64,000 bases of DNA from Lepidostoma basale (taxonomy: Eukaryota; Arthropoda; Insecta; Trichoptera; Lepidostomatidae). Below the pieces are notes generated by a model. The model was not told where the DNA came from. It saw only the letters and a program-made list of their open reading frames with translations, and made no database searches. Below, one piece after another: positions 18,185 through 27,877 of the stretch (position 1 is the stretch's first letter; each line of letters starts with the position of its first letter). The translations under genes and the position numbers were made by a program. The DNA lies in NCBI GenBank assembly GCA_022606425.2, contig JAHDVF020000106.1, forward strand, positions 434,001 to 498,000, written 5' to 3'.

Positions 18185-18935
18185 CAAACCATCACGCCGT
18201 TTCTCCGCAGGGGTAGGCAGAGAGAATGGACCGCCACACTACTCTATCCTGGCACACCTCTCTAGCTTCCTCCACATTCATACATCGAGTCATACACGCA
18301 CGTCGATTCTTCCGGCTTCTGACATGACCAACCTTTAATATTTGATTAATTTGGACATGCCATGTTTTTCTCGGTCTACCTCGACTCCTTACTCCATTTA
18401 CATCGTTAACGTATACTTTTTTAACCATTCTTTCTTTACCCATGCGCTCCATATGTCCGAACCAACGCAACGAACCATTCATAATTTTGTTCATAATACA
18501 TTCTTTCGCTCTACATTCCTTCCTAATATCAGCATTTGAGATTCTGTCATACATCGTTCTACCACACATACGTCTTAGGGACCTCATCTCTACCGCATTT
18601 ATTCTGCTCTCATCTTTGTTCTGTCAGTTCCATGCTTCGCTTCCATACATAGGAGTTGGGACCAGAACTCCATTGTGAACGGCCATTTTCGCTTTCATTG
18701 ATAAATTCTTGTTTCCAATAACTACTTTTAAAGCTCCATTCACTTTGTTACCGCACCAACCCTTTTTTCAACATCACTGTCCGTTCGGCCATCCGCTGTG
18801 AACATGCTACCTAAATACACAAATTCCCTCACCTGTTCCAAGTTCTCTTCATTTACACTTATATTACAAACTGTCATTTGCTCTTCCCTTTCAAAAACTA
18901 ACACCTTTGACTTTCCGACATTCATCAAAACACGT
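18185..18935 (-). pseudogene. SLRW LINE C-terminal half
   Basis: Reading leftwards: VCNISVNEENLEQVREFVYL, GSMFTADGRTD (18928-18740), a gap with frameshifts, then MRSLRRMCGRTMYDRISN, NGSLRWFGHMERMGKERM, SRGRPRKTWHVQINQIL, SILSAYPCGETA (18587-18192). The tail at the left is (CAA)n, i.e. (TTG)n on the element strand instead of the usual (TTAG)n, as in the copy at 42874. The open frame of 131 codons is one of the longest in the window. 5' truncated just after YADD. Confidence 0.9.
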
Positions 18936-18988
18936 TAAAACAATTGAATAGCAGACAACATAATTTTGAATAAGTGTGATCCATCAAT

Positions 18989-19150
18989 GAACTCCGTTTT
19001 CATCATTAGCATCATCATATTCATCATTTGAAGAGTTTGATGATTCAGTGTCCCTATCAATTGAAAAAAGAAATTCCTCGTCTTCATCTAGCCAAATATT
19101 TCGTTTATTAAGTACTCGCGGCTGAATTTCCTATGGTAACAATTCTCTGG
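18989..19150 (-). pseudogene. Acidic-tail coding remnant, family unknown
   Basis: Minus strand from about 19150: PREIQPRVLNKR-like then NIWLDEDEEFLFSIDRDTES, SNSSNDEYDDANDENGVH and stop, with one in-frame TAG upstream (after RSRELLP). The Asp/Glu/Ser-rich end looks like a protein C-terminus, either of a host gene or of a DNA-transposon protein. It lies between the two possible borders at 17356 and 19742. No homologue was recognised. Confidence 0.3.
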
Positions 19151-19669
19151 ACCGAATGTACACAGATACACCTATAAAATCAATACAAAATATACAATAC
19201 GTATTTTTATTATTATTCACTAATCATAAATCGGTTATTTAATCTCCACGGAACACTCATCTGTCATCTTTTTCGAATGGTATTAATGGCGCAAATATTC
19301 TCTGCTCTCCTTCACAAAAGGGGTTTAACTTTAGAATAGTCTCTCTTATACTGATTTTTATAACTTTGGGCATTGTTAATCTAAAATTAATAAAGAAAAC
19401 CAAAAATCCCGGCGACGATTAAAAAATAACCACAACTCAAATCTTTCACATTGAGTATTGACATCTGGCATCAACAATACACCACCTACGGGCGATACCG
19501 AAACTAAATACACGCCATTTTGATTTTATACGTCGTTTATTAAGTCAAATTTAGTCAAACGTACGACAAATATAATTAATTTTAAATCATTTAAGTGATT
19601 TTTTCAAATGTTTTAATAATTATTCTGTTATCCGGAACGGAGACAAATCCAGCAAATATAAGATCTTCA

Positions 19670-19742
19670 AAATTGGTCCAGCCGTTCTCGAGTTCTAAAT
19701 GGTGTAACTAACACGATTTTTGACTTTGTTTTATATATATAG
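19670..19742 (+). repeat. Possible right border of a dispersed repeat
   Basis: TTGGTCCAGCCGTTCTCGAG, then GTGTAACTAACACGATTTTT and TTATATATATAGAT. The phrase 'AAAATTGGTCCAGCCGTTC' is common at the ends of insect dispersed repeats; the class is unresolved. Confidence 0.35.
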
Positions 19743-20099
19743 ATTTAATAATAATTTATTCAGTAAGGGCAGCATACACCGATATCAATATATTAATTAA
19801 GAAACATTAAGAAAAATAATAAATAAAGCCAATTATATGCTTCCACAAATACAATAAACAGTTAATTGAATTTAAGCTAAGGCAAAATATGGTCAAACAA
19901 TAATGTATAATGATAGATTATAGGAATGTACCAGAATAGCGTAAAAATATGAATATACTTGTATCTTTGATATTAAAATAATAATAGAATAAGAGATGTA
20001 TGGTCTCGAAATTTAAATATTTATACGCTGGAGTTCATCTTTTGAAGTCAGATATATATGTACTGAAAACATCAAAATGTGTCCTCTTCTTTAAAAAAA
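19743..20099. other. AT-rich, nothing recognised
   Basis: No gene or repeat-family match seen. Confidence 0.35.
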
Positions 20100-20345
20100 T
20101 CTGATGATCTATGACACGTCATGCAGCGCCCAGCTGACCATGCTACAAAGAGGGTAATGGAAGCGGATCAGCGATCCTGGGGACGTGGTAGGCCTAAGCT
20201 CACATAGATGGGACTTATTCAAAGGATTCTCAAAAGAGATTGGATCCCACTAGATGCTACCCATGATAGATAGTCCTGGAGACGCCATGCAACAAGAGCT
20301 GACCCCAAGTAAATGGGAAAAGACTAAGAAGAAGAAGAAGATGAT
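20100..20345 (+). pseudogene. LINE 3' end with (GAA)n tail
   Basis: Codons for HVMQRPADHATKRVMEA, WGRGRPKLT, stop, MGLIQRILKRDWIPLDATHD, stop, RHATRADPK, followed by GAAGAAGAAGAAG. The 'RRPGRPxxxW...D....G....A.DR..WR' plan at the end of RTE-like ORF2 is visible but with three stops. The reversed piece at 31858-32225 is the same family. Confidence 0.6.
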
Positions 20346-20515
20346 CTGTGGCACAGGAATCATGTCTCCTGAAATTATGAGGTCCAACTGCCCCTCCATT
20401 TCTTAGATAGTCTTCCAGGTGGACAGTGTCCGGAAGGGATTTCGTAAGCGGCTTTATATGCGAGTCCGCTACATGAGGACATCAACATATGTAGTGAATA
20501 AACATAATTCTTCTT
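20346..20515 (-). mobile_element. LINE 3' end fragment (RDHVARMDGD family)
   Basis: GATCTGTGGCACAGGAATCA and the following ~80 bp match 20530-20625, so this is a second, diverged copy of the same reversed LINE. It ends near 20425; the remaining 90 bp are unassigned. Confidence 0.5.
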
Positions 20516-21030
20516 CTTCTTCTTTTAATAGATCTGATGATCTGTGACATAAAAATCATGTCTCGTCGGATGATGAGATCCAGCTGTCCTTCCATCTCTT
20601 AGGCGGTCCTCCAGGTGGGCGGTCTGTCACCATCCATTCGGGCTACATGGTCCCTCCAGTAACTTCTTCTGGATCTCATCCACTGAACGATATCCTCTAT
20701 TTCGCAAGTTTTTCTTATGTCTTCGTTGCACACACGATCTCGGAGAGTTTTTCCAGTAATTGATCTTAGGACCTTCATCTCCGATGTTCTTAGTAGTCCC
20801 TTGGTTCTCACAGTGTCGGCCCGCGTCTCTACAGCGTACATCATGATAGGTCGCACGCATGTTTTATAAATTCTGATCTTGCAGTCGATACGCATGTGCT
20901 GGTTCTTCCAGACCAGATTCTTCAGGCATCCTGGCTTTACTGACTTGTTCTCGTACTTCGGTATAAAGGTCATTTTGGCTGCAGATAAATAATTAAATAT
21001 GTTAATCTCTTGCAGGATTGACATAGTAGT
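20516..21030 (-). pseudogene. LINE C-terminal fragment (RDHVARMDGD family)
   Basis: An open frame of 141 codons (21024-20599): YLSAAKMTFIPKYENKSVKP, IRIYKTCVRPIMMYAVETRA, TSEMKVLRSITGKTLRDRV, IVQWMRSRRSYWRDHVARMD. The order 'K..IYKTxVRPxxxYxxETRA...EMKxLRxIxGxTLRDRVRNxxIRxxC' is the post-palm region of a common insect LINE. The tail (TTC)n lies at 20511-20524. Well preserved over this stretch; upstream RT is missing. Confidence 0.85.
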
Positions 21031-21099
21031 ATATTTAACAAACTTAAGAGCTCAGAGAGCTCATTGGAGTAGTGAATTATTAAAATGTATTAAAGTCAA

Positions 21100-21203
21100 T
21101 AAAATTTGCTATCTATGATATCTTGCGTGGCAAGATTGAAGAACGACGCGTTCCTGGCAGAAGACAAACATCTTGGCTGCGTAATATTGAAGACTGGCAT
21201 AAG
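21100..21203 (+). pseudogene. LINE 3' fragment, left part, split by a Jockey-like element
   Basis: Reads FAIYDILRGKIEERRVPGRR, QTSWLRNIEDWHK. The expected continuation (DREAYSEMTANLEEI) is found at 21772-21850, on the far side of the Jockey-like insertion. Confidence 0.7.
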
Positions 21204-21770
21204 GAGCGTGGAGGAGTTATTCTGGGTGGGGATTTCTGAAATTTCTGAGGTATCTCTATATGAGGGAGTATGGTAGCTATCCTTGGCTTTATCCCACGGC
21301 ATTTCTTTTGAGAATGCTCGGAACCAATTCTCTACAGCTTCGAAGAGATGGACATCTAATTACCCATTTCTTTAGATTAATTAGGGGATACTTCGAGAAC
21401 TCGGCCGTACTGGAGGGTGTTCGGCTTTTTGTTCCCGATAGATATCTCCGACAGCGACAGCACAGATTGTTTTACCTACCGGCCGCCAGAACCAATCTGC
21501 CTCTGGTGACACCGGTGGGAAGAGCAATTAGTCTGCTGAACGCGGTCTCCTCGGAGATCGACGTCTTTCATGTTAGTGAAAGTACGTTCAGAAGGCAAAT
21601 ACTCTTAATTCTGGAGAGTATCCTGTCTTCCTAATGTTGAACCATCTCTTATGCGTTTCTGGTAGTATACTATATATTATATATTATTTTACCTGTTCTC
21701 AATAGATGCCTAAAAATAAAATTTGTAATGTCTGTTGATGAAATAAACTGATTTGATTTGATTTGATAAG
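21204..21770 (+). pseudogene. Jockey-like LINE C-terminus and 3' end
   Basis: The frame (about 21236-21634) reads FLRYLYMREYGSYPWLYPTA, HLITHFFRLIRGYF, RLFVPDRYLRQRQHRLFYLP, LVTPVGRAISLLNAVSSEID and ends LLILESILSS, stop. The 3' UTR has AACCATCTCTTATGCGTTTC and closes with three ATTTG repeats (21750-21765). It splits the LINE above; ATAAG occurs at 21199-21203 and again at 21766-21770 as a probable short target duplication. The frame is intact over 125 codons, so it is among the younger insertions here. Close relatives: 43214 (reverse) and 62935. Confidence 0.88.
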
Positions 21771-21850
21771 ACAGAGAAGCCTATTCAGAAATGACGGCCA
21801 ACCTCGAGGAAATCTGATATGGCACATGAAGAAAATGATGTTCATCTCAC
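21771..21850 (+). pseudogene. LINE 3' fragment, right part
   Basis: GACAGAGAAGCCTATTCAGA reads DREAYSEMTANLEEI, then stops (YGT, RK): the terminal codons of the LINE begun at 21100, followed by an A-rich tail with GAAGAAAATGATG. Confidence 0.65.
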
Positions 21851-22193
21851 AGAGAATACATTAAAAATCGTTTTAAAATCATTGCTCCCCATTAGAAAGT
21901 TCATACATGTTTTGATGATATATAAAATCTTCCAAAACACGCCACGATGTGATTAGCATTGTTAAAATGGCGGCAACCAGTAATTGAAGATTCAAGGGAT
22001 GCAGTTTAAAATTCCGCGATAAATACGGCAATTGTGAAACCATAATACCTTATAATTTCTTAACACAATCACCTCCCTCAAGAAATCCAGTTTATGCCAG
22101 TTAAAAAAGGTAACGAGTTTTCATATGCATAATATTGACACAAATGAGTATGGTACTTGTAATATTTCATAATAATAATAACTTCACTCTTTA
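21851..22193. other. AT-rich, nothing recognised
   Basis: No coding frame or repeat match was identified. Confidence 0.35.
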
Positions 22194-22335
22194 AAAAAAC
22201 TAACTAACTAACCATCACGCCATTTCCCCGGAGGGGTAGGCAGAGAGGATGGATCGCCACAATGCACTCAGGATTCCTCTACATCGTACCATGCACGTAC
22301 GTCGATTATTCCGACTTCGAATGTGACCGAATGTG
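22194..22335 (-). mobile_element. SLRW LINE extreme 3' end
   Basis: Reversed tail (CTAA)n at 22198-22212, CATCACGCCATTTCCCCGG, then ~100 bp of ORF end with deletions. Confidence 0.8.
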
Positions 22336-22554
22336 GTCGGATAAGTCTGATGGTACTTAAATCCATTGTACTAAGGATATTGTTAGTCAAGCCAGTTTGG
22401 TCAATTATAGGTATTGAAAGTTGAGGTTTTTATTTTGTAAAACTCCATTAAAATTATAATATCAAACGTGATTGTTGAATTGCTTTTACATAAATTTTCA
22501 TATATTCAAAAATATGAATAATTGAAATAATATTAATACACTTTTACTAGTTTT

Positions 22555-22705
22555 TTCACCACTTTATTACAACTAAACCCTGTCTAAACTCCGACGGGAG
22601 CGAAACCGGTTGGTTTTAGATAAAGTGGTGTAAAAACTAGTGAAAGTGCGTAAATATTATTTTTGATAATGCCACACCACAAATTAAGTGGTTCATACGA
22701 AAAAA
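22555..22705 (+). mobile_element. PLE terminal repeat, ACCGGT class
   Basis: CACCACTTTATTACAACTAA precedes the core and TAAAGTGGTGTAAAAACTAG follows it, itself an inverted pair around the ribozyme-like hairpin. The distal AATGCCACACCACAAATTAA block is shared with 8870 and 62610. Confidence 0.7.
22573..22619 (+). ncRNA. Hammerhead-like fold with helix I, ACCGGT class
   Basis: The clearest three-way fold seen. Helix I strand CTAAACC (22573-22579), core box CTGTCTA at 22580-22586 (expected CUGANGA; two changes), AAC-type link, helix II CTCC - GAC - GGGAG, GAAA at 22602-22605, palindrome ACCGGT, T, then the returning helix I strand GGTTTTAG (22612-22619). Helix I pairs fully apart from one bulged T. 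The damaged core box makes activity of this copy unlikely, but it shows the family's layout. Confidence 0.65.
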
Positions 22706-22895
22706 TAAATATTAGTTACACATTTGTTTAGCTTTGCGAGAGCATTTAAAAACTGCTGAGTCTGAAGATGCCCTCGCAAGGCGAAACAATTTTTTTAAGT
22801 AATATTAATATTTTATTATTATTTGTATTTAAAATACCATATAATAAAACACCGTAATTTGTTTTTCACCACTATGCGGTTATTTTAATTATTTC
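22706..22895. mobile_element. PLE foldback arm with GCGAGGGC core
   Basis: Core at 22762-22788: CTGAAGA, T, GCC - CTCGCAA - GGC, GAAAC, AATT. A decayed reverse copy lies just left (TTTAGCTTTGCGAGAGCAT). The outer sequence ATTATTTGTATTTAAAATAC and CACCACTATGCGGTTATTTT pairs with 23147-23245 in reverse, so a larger foldback encloses the SLRW fragment 22896-23100. Confidence 0.65.
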
Positions 22896-23100
22896 GAATG
22901 AATGTGTTATGGAAAGAATGAATGAAGAGAGAATGGTGAAGAAGGTATATATAAAGGACGCGAATGGAGCTAGAAATAGAGGAAGGCCGAGGAAAACGTG
23001 GATGGATTAAATCAATCAAATATTGAATGTCGGTCACGTGAGTCGGGCTTTCTGCCTGCCCCTCCGGGGAGACGGCGTGATGGTTAGTTAGTTAGTAACC
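22896..23100 (+). mobile_element. SLRW LINE 3' end inside a PLE foldback loop
   Basis: ERMNEERMVKKVYIKDANGA, then GRPRKTWMD-like codons, a deletion of about 60 bp, then CTTTCTGCCTGCCCCTCCGG, GGCGTGATGGTTAGTTAGT. Confidence 0.8.
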
Positions 23101-23250
23101 TGTTATTACGAAGCGCTGAGGAAGCTTGGGTATAAGCGAAATTAGTCGGCAATTAAAATAACCGCATAGTGGCGAAAAACAAGGTCCAGTGTTTTATTTT
23201 ATTTTATTTTAAATACAAATAATAAAAAATAATAAATAATAATATCTAAC
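23101..23250 (+). mobile_element. PLE foldback right arm
   Basis: GGCAATTAAAATAACCGCAT, AGTGGCGAAAAACA, then TTTTAAATACAAATAATAAA: the reverse of 22800-22893. Carries the core at 23116-23147. Confidence 0.65.
23113..23150 (+). ncRNA. Hammerhead-like core, ATTAGT class
   Basis: CTGAGGA (fits CUGANGA), A, GCTT - GGGTAT - AAGC, GAAA, TTAGTC. Core boxes canonical and the cleavage triplet is GUC. The segment after GAAA (ATTAGT) is one base from the palindrome ACTAGT found at 28478-28513. Confidence 0.65.
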
Positions 23251-23357
23251 CACAAAGAATTTCTTACAAAAATTGTATATTTATATTCTTATATAAATAA
23301 AAATCTATTACAAACCAATTAAAAAATCGCGTTTGTTATAATAATAAAATTGATCAA

Positions 23358-23512
23358 TTATAATTATATCTCAATAGAGACGAAGACGTAAACTGGAAAC
23401 TGAACATTGGTTGGGTTAAGCGCACGCTTTATGTAATTACAACATTCCCCATTCCACCTTTGTTATTGTGATCATGCATGACAAATTTTTGGAAGATGTA
23501 TATATACTCTAA
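23358..23512 (-). mobile_element. MITE-A, reversed fragment
   Basis: TATATCTCAATAGAGACGAA, ACATTGGTTGGGTTAAGCGC, ACAACATTCCCCATTCC, GATGTATATATACTC. The terminal seven or so bases are lost, and the block carrying ATGACCTGTCATTGG is shortened. Confidence 0.75.
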
Positions 23513-24884
23513 AATCCATATTTATCTTCACAGGATTTCGTATACAGGTGTATACATTTACAAATATTTGTTGATCAATTATGCTGTTTTTAAAATATGT
23601 ATTGTTAAAAATTTATTTATATATGAAATATGGAATTTCCTGTTCCCCAAAATATTATATTACGTTATACAATTCAAAAGTACAATATATCAAAATGTAA
23701 TAACTTAAAATGAACCTGAACGAAAGATAATAGAGAGAAAAATTAAAAAATCTGATGTGAGTATATATAATAGTTAGTTTCATTCCTCGGAAATGGAATT
23801 TTGTAATTTCCATATAATCAGGATAAATAAGGATAAATTACCCAATTTATTCGCGCACGCTCTCAGAATTTAAAGTTCGGCGATTTATTGCTCGAGCAAT
23901 GCACTCGACCCGCGAAGATTCGTCCTGCAATTACTCGAGTAATCACAATTTAACAACCGTTGAACGAGACTTAAACAAAATAAAGGTATTGAATTAAGGA
24001 TGCGGCCTTTTGTTTATGGCAGGCAATTAGTTTAACGTTGTTCTTAAAAAATAACGAGCATTTTTATATTTGAAATAACTCGATTAACCCTTAACGTATC
24101 GTGTTCAAAACAAAACAATCGCTCCCATGTGGTAAATTCAGTTTACCGCTAACTTTATCTAAATATCAAGCATATGACTCGATGAATCAAAATTTAATTT
24201 ATGTCATCTTGTAGGGAATTTCATTAGGAATAGATCGATATCTATAACATACATGGATGATTTGAAAAACATATCATTATTAATTTTTTTCTGGAACCAT
24301 GCGATTTCTGATATGGAATGCGTCACAGCATACGAGCAACTGGACACCAAGTATAAACTTGTCTTGCGGCCGGCGGCCGGCGGGGCGAAACTTAACGAGA
24401 TTTTACGTATGATAAAGGCACCTAGGCAAAATGTATAGAACGTTCAAGACAACGAGTACGTATTAATATTTGTCCCTTTTGGTAAAGTGTTAATATTTTC
24501 ACAGTTCTGATATTATTAAGTTGCGTGCTGCGTCCATCCACAGTCGGTATTATTACGTACCTATTGAAAAGGCCAGACATATATTTTTTAATACGTTCAA
24601 AACAGCGAGTAAGTATTTGTCACTTTTGATAAAGTTGTAAATATTAGCAAAACAAATTCTAACTTAACACGAATGAAGGTGAGGGCAGTCTTAGAAAATA
24701 TTTTTTTTTGGGATGAAGGAAGTAATTTTTTGCTTTTTTTTTATTACGAAATATTGAGAACACTTCAATGGAGGATTGCAATTTTTTTTATAATATTAGG
24801 GTCCATAGGTTTTAAGAAAATCAACTTTAAATTGGCAGTGGAAACTCAATTGACCACATGGCAACGCGACGGTTAATAGAATGA
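23513..24884. other. Long AT-rich stretch, no gene recognised
   Basis: Open frames (23478-23708, 24253-24438, 24673-24876) have no recognisable motifs and AT-driven composition. A 20 bp GC island (CGGCCGGCGGCCGGCGGGG at 24367) stands out. This is the largest block without an assignable TE and may be host intergenic or intronic DNA. Confidence 0.4.
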
Positions 24885-24960
24885 ATTATGAAAACGCGTC
24901 ATAAAATAATATGAAACATCTAGAAAACACCTGTTTTCATTTGTATTAATTATATTTTTC
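24885..24960 (+). mobile_element. PLE fragment, CTAGAAAACA subfamily
   Basis: CATCTAGAAAACACCTGTTTTC and TTTGTATTAATTAT match the distal part of the subfamily at 31210-31255; no core remains. Confidence 0.5.
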
Positions 24961-25009
24961 AAGCTCCTAATACGATTGTGTGGTAAATTTATGTTTGATA
25001 ATGTGTAAT

Positions 25010-25105
25010 ATCCAAGATTTTCCAACCCTTTTGATAATATCATCGGTCCATCTCATCGGTGGCCTTCCAACACTTCGCCTTTTATTATATTATTTGTATT
25101 TCGCT
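25010..25105 (-). mobile_element. RTE-like LINE scrap, inverted partner
   Basis: CCAACCCTTTTGATAATATC, ATCGGTCCATCTCATCGGTG is the reverse complement of 25225-25296. It forms an inverted pair with the plus-strand copy that follows. Confidence 0.65.
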
Positions 25106-25109
25106 ATAA

Positions 25110-25395
25110 TAGGCCTCCCTTCCTGACTTCCACAACTCTCTATCCTTCGCCATTCAAAAGAGATGAAAAGATTTAATATAAATGTATGTATAAGAAGTTA
25201 AAACTGGGTGCACAAATGAACAATAAAAGGCGAAGTGTCGTAAGGCCACCGATGAGATGGACCGATAATATTATTATCAAAAGGGTAGGAAAATCTTGGA
25301 TACAAAGGGGGCAGGATAGAGACGAGTGGAAGAAATTGGAAGAGGCCCTATAACCAGCAGTGGAGGGAAGAAGGCTAGCAAAGAAGAAGAAGAAG
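25110..25395 (+). pseudogene. RTE-like LINE 3' end with (GAA)n tail
   Basis: From about 25217 reads NNKRRSVVRPPMRWTDNIII, KRVGKSWIQRGQDRDEWKKL, EEAL, stop, with a GAAGAAGAAGAAGAA tail (25382-25400). The plan matches the GLKW family end (RPPxRWTDDI...G..W...A.DR..W..LEEA). The first 119 bp (25110-25228) are also present at 25902-26028. Confidence 0.7.
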
Positions 25396-25577
25396 AAGAA
25401 TGTGTCAAACTATATTATATAGAAGAGTACCAATCGCTTACTTGAGACCGTTATAGGACGCAACAGCGCCCTTTCGTCAGCTTAGCTCGTTCACTTTCTA
25501 GGCCCATCGTGATCGCCAATGTTGAGGGGACCTGAAACGGTATCAGATGAAGAAGAAATCAAAAGAGATTAACTAAC

Positions 25578-25850
25578 AATAATAATAATTATAATAATAT
25601 AAATTTTTAAAGCGCCGTTTTTGCGATGTAATCACCTCAAGGGAGAATTAAGACGTGTTTTAGATCTAAATGTGAACGCTTCATCTGATTGATATACGCG
25701 ATCGAATAAAAAATTTAATAGAATGAAATATGAAAGTTTTAAATTGGATATGAAATACGAAAAATATGGGTTTTCAGCTTAGATCTGAAATCTGTCAGAT
25801 CATTTATGCATCTGAGGTGTGAAGGGAGATTGTTTCACAATAGAACAATA
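25578..25850 (-). mobile_element. CR1/L2-like LINE 3' end
   Basis: Reversed 3' UTR: AATAATATAAATTTTTAAAG, CGCCGTTTTTGCGATGTAAT, CACCTCAAGG, then ACGCGATCG and the start of the ORF end (CATTTATGCATCTGAGGTGT). Closest to 11258 and 61617. Confidence 0.8.
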
Positions 25851-25854
25851 TGTA

Positions 25855-26028
25855 TATTCATCATCAACAATACCTAGCCATTAGTTGTCCAGTGATGGGT
25901 GTAGGCCTCCCTTCCTGACTTCCACAACTCTCTATCCTTCGCCATTCAAAAGAGATGAAAAGATTTAATATTAATGTATATATAAGAAGTTAAAATAGAG
26001 TGCACAAAGGGTTATGAACAATAAAATA
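25855..26028 (-). repeat. Second copy of the 119 bp block
   Basis: GTAGGCCTCCCTTCCTGACT through TGCACAAAGGGTTATGAACA repeats 25110-25228 with few changes. The left flank here (CATCATCAACAATACCTAGC, AGTGATGGGTGTAGGCCTCC) is the intact reversed RTE-like 3' end, so this copy is nearer the original arrangement. The right part overlaps the start of an SLRW-like stretch. Confidence 0.65.
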
Positions 26029-26427
26029 AATAGATCACTTTGCTGGTTTGAACATGAAAAGAATGAATGCAGAAAGAATGGTGTAGAAAGCATAGTTTTA
26101 GTATAATCAAACGATTTTAATGAAATATCTTGACGGAAGTTCATTTTAAATAATAATGAAATAAACCCATGTTTTTGACTACTTCCAGTTTTGTCTTTAT
26201 TTCGACAGCGACCAGTTTCGTCAGGCTCGCTGGCATCGACAGAAACAGGTCGCTGTCGAAATAAAGACAAAAGTGGAAGTAGTTAAAAAATATGATTTTA
26301 TTTCATTATTATTTATAATTTTAGTATGTGATGAATCGAGAAATCTAGTAGGGCCGAGGAAAACAAAACTCGATCAAGTAAATAAAATATTAAATATTGT
26401 CAGGACATTCGTGCATGATACACTGTA
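26005..26427 (+). pseudogene. SLRW LINE fragment, split by a PLE foldback
   Basis: Left part 26018-26095: MNNKINRSLCWF and ERMNAERMV-like codons. Right part 26328-26427: a GRGPRKT-like block followed by DQVNKILNIVRT. The PLE foldback 26105-26318 separates them. Confidence 0.75.
26096..26327. mobile_element. PLE foldback inserted in an SLRW LINE
   Basis: Arms about 26120-26215 and 26236-26310 share AACTTCCGTCAAG-type flanks, ATGAAATAAACCC, GTCTTTATTTCGACAGCGAC. The core on the minus side reads GATGCCAGCGAGCCTGACGA, AACTGGTCGCTGTCG, an odd variant in which the boxes are rearranged. TTTTAGTAT flanks the insert at 26096-26104 and 26319-26327, a probable 9 bp target duplication. The host LINE's coding order resumes after it. 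Confidence 0.72.
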
Positions 26428-26512
26428 TTTATTATTATTATTGTTGAATCCCTCTTCACATCATTATACCGCAAGCCAAATCGATGTAAAGGGTATACTA
26501 CCATTTGGTTTC

Positions 26513-26690
26513 TCGTGACATGTGATAGGTAGTTAATCTATCGCCATTTTATTGTCACGTGAATTCCGCACCAGACTAAAGACTGTGACAATCACAGAGC
26601 CATTGAGAATCGAACCCGGAACCTTCGGGGTAGCAGGCAAAGCACTTACCACTCGGCCACTACGGTCGTCAAGGATTGTTGTCAAAAGTA
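26513..26690 (-). mobile_element. tRNA-SINE with complete head
   Basis: Minus strand: TAGTGGCCGAGTGGTAAGTG (A box), then GGTTCCGGGTTCGATTCTCA (B box), CTGTGATTGTCACAGTC, CGTGACAATAAAATGGCGAT. The 3' part after ATCACATGTCACGAG is missing. The head resembles tRNA-Ser/Leu type A boxes (TGGCCGAGTGG). Confidence 0.85.
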
Positions 26691-27250
26691 TATAGTGGAT
26701 ATGTTTGGGAGTCTAGAGATAAATCTGAAATATATCTTGGTGGAGTGTTAATTGTTCTCACATATTTTAAATTATTTAAATTATCTATTCAATAAATAAC
26801 AGAATAGGCTGAAATTATTTGAGAAATGTAAAAGGAAATGACTTTTCGGAACCTTAAATCAAGTCAAAATATCACAGAAGGTTTGGTCAGAAACTTTATT
26901 TAAAAAAAATGAATAGGCGATCGAATCTCGAAGGGAACTGAGATAAGAAAACCAATATGGGGTGATTTATGGTACCGCTGATTATAATCGAACCCCTAAA
27001 AAAATTAACAACCCAATTTACACCTTGAATCGCCTGTATCGAAGATATTGGTATCTATTTTATAGTCTCTTTATGAAAATATCTTCATGTAGGGTGACGT
27101 TAAGTTTACTAATGTAGGCACCGGTGGAAAAAATAAATTAAATTATCGAACCGATCAATGAATGAATTTGACGCGAAGGAATTCTCATATTACTTTACAA
27201 ATAAGTTCAAATAAAAATATGAACAAATCTTATATAACTAAGATAATGTC
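26691..27250. other. AT-rich, nothing recognised
   Basis: No coding frame or repeat match was seen. Confidence 0.35.
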
Positions 27251-27251
27251 G

Positions 27252-27605
<354 letters not shown>

Positions 27606-27754
27606 ATAGTTTAAATAAATGGAAATGAATGAAATAATATGCATTTTACCTTGTTTTCAATCAGTTAATTAATTATTCGTGGTAATGCAGATATGAAAAC
27701 ATTAGCTCGATCAAAAGATGACATTACAAAAGCGAGAGCTCACAATGTTAAATA

Positions 27755-27855
27755 TTTAAAACGAATGAAAACGTTTTCTAGAACTTTTATTTTATTACAT
27801 GGGAACGACATGTTTGGCCTTGCTAATGCATTATCAAGTGTTTTGAAAATCTCCC
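27755..27855 (-). mobile_element. PLE fragment, CTAGAAAACA subfamily
   Basis: AACGAATGAAAACGTTTTCT, AGAACTTTTATTTTATTACA, GACATGTTTGGCCTTGCTAA. On the minus strand GCAAGGCCAAACATGTC is the damaged GAAACATGTC box. Confidence 0.6.
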
Positions 27856-27877
27856 AATAAGACAAAACATGTCATTG

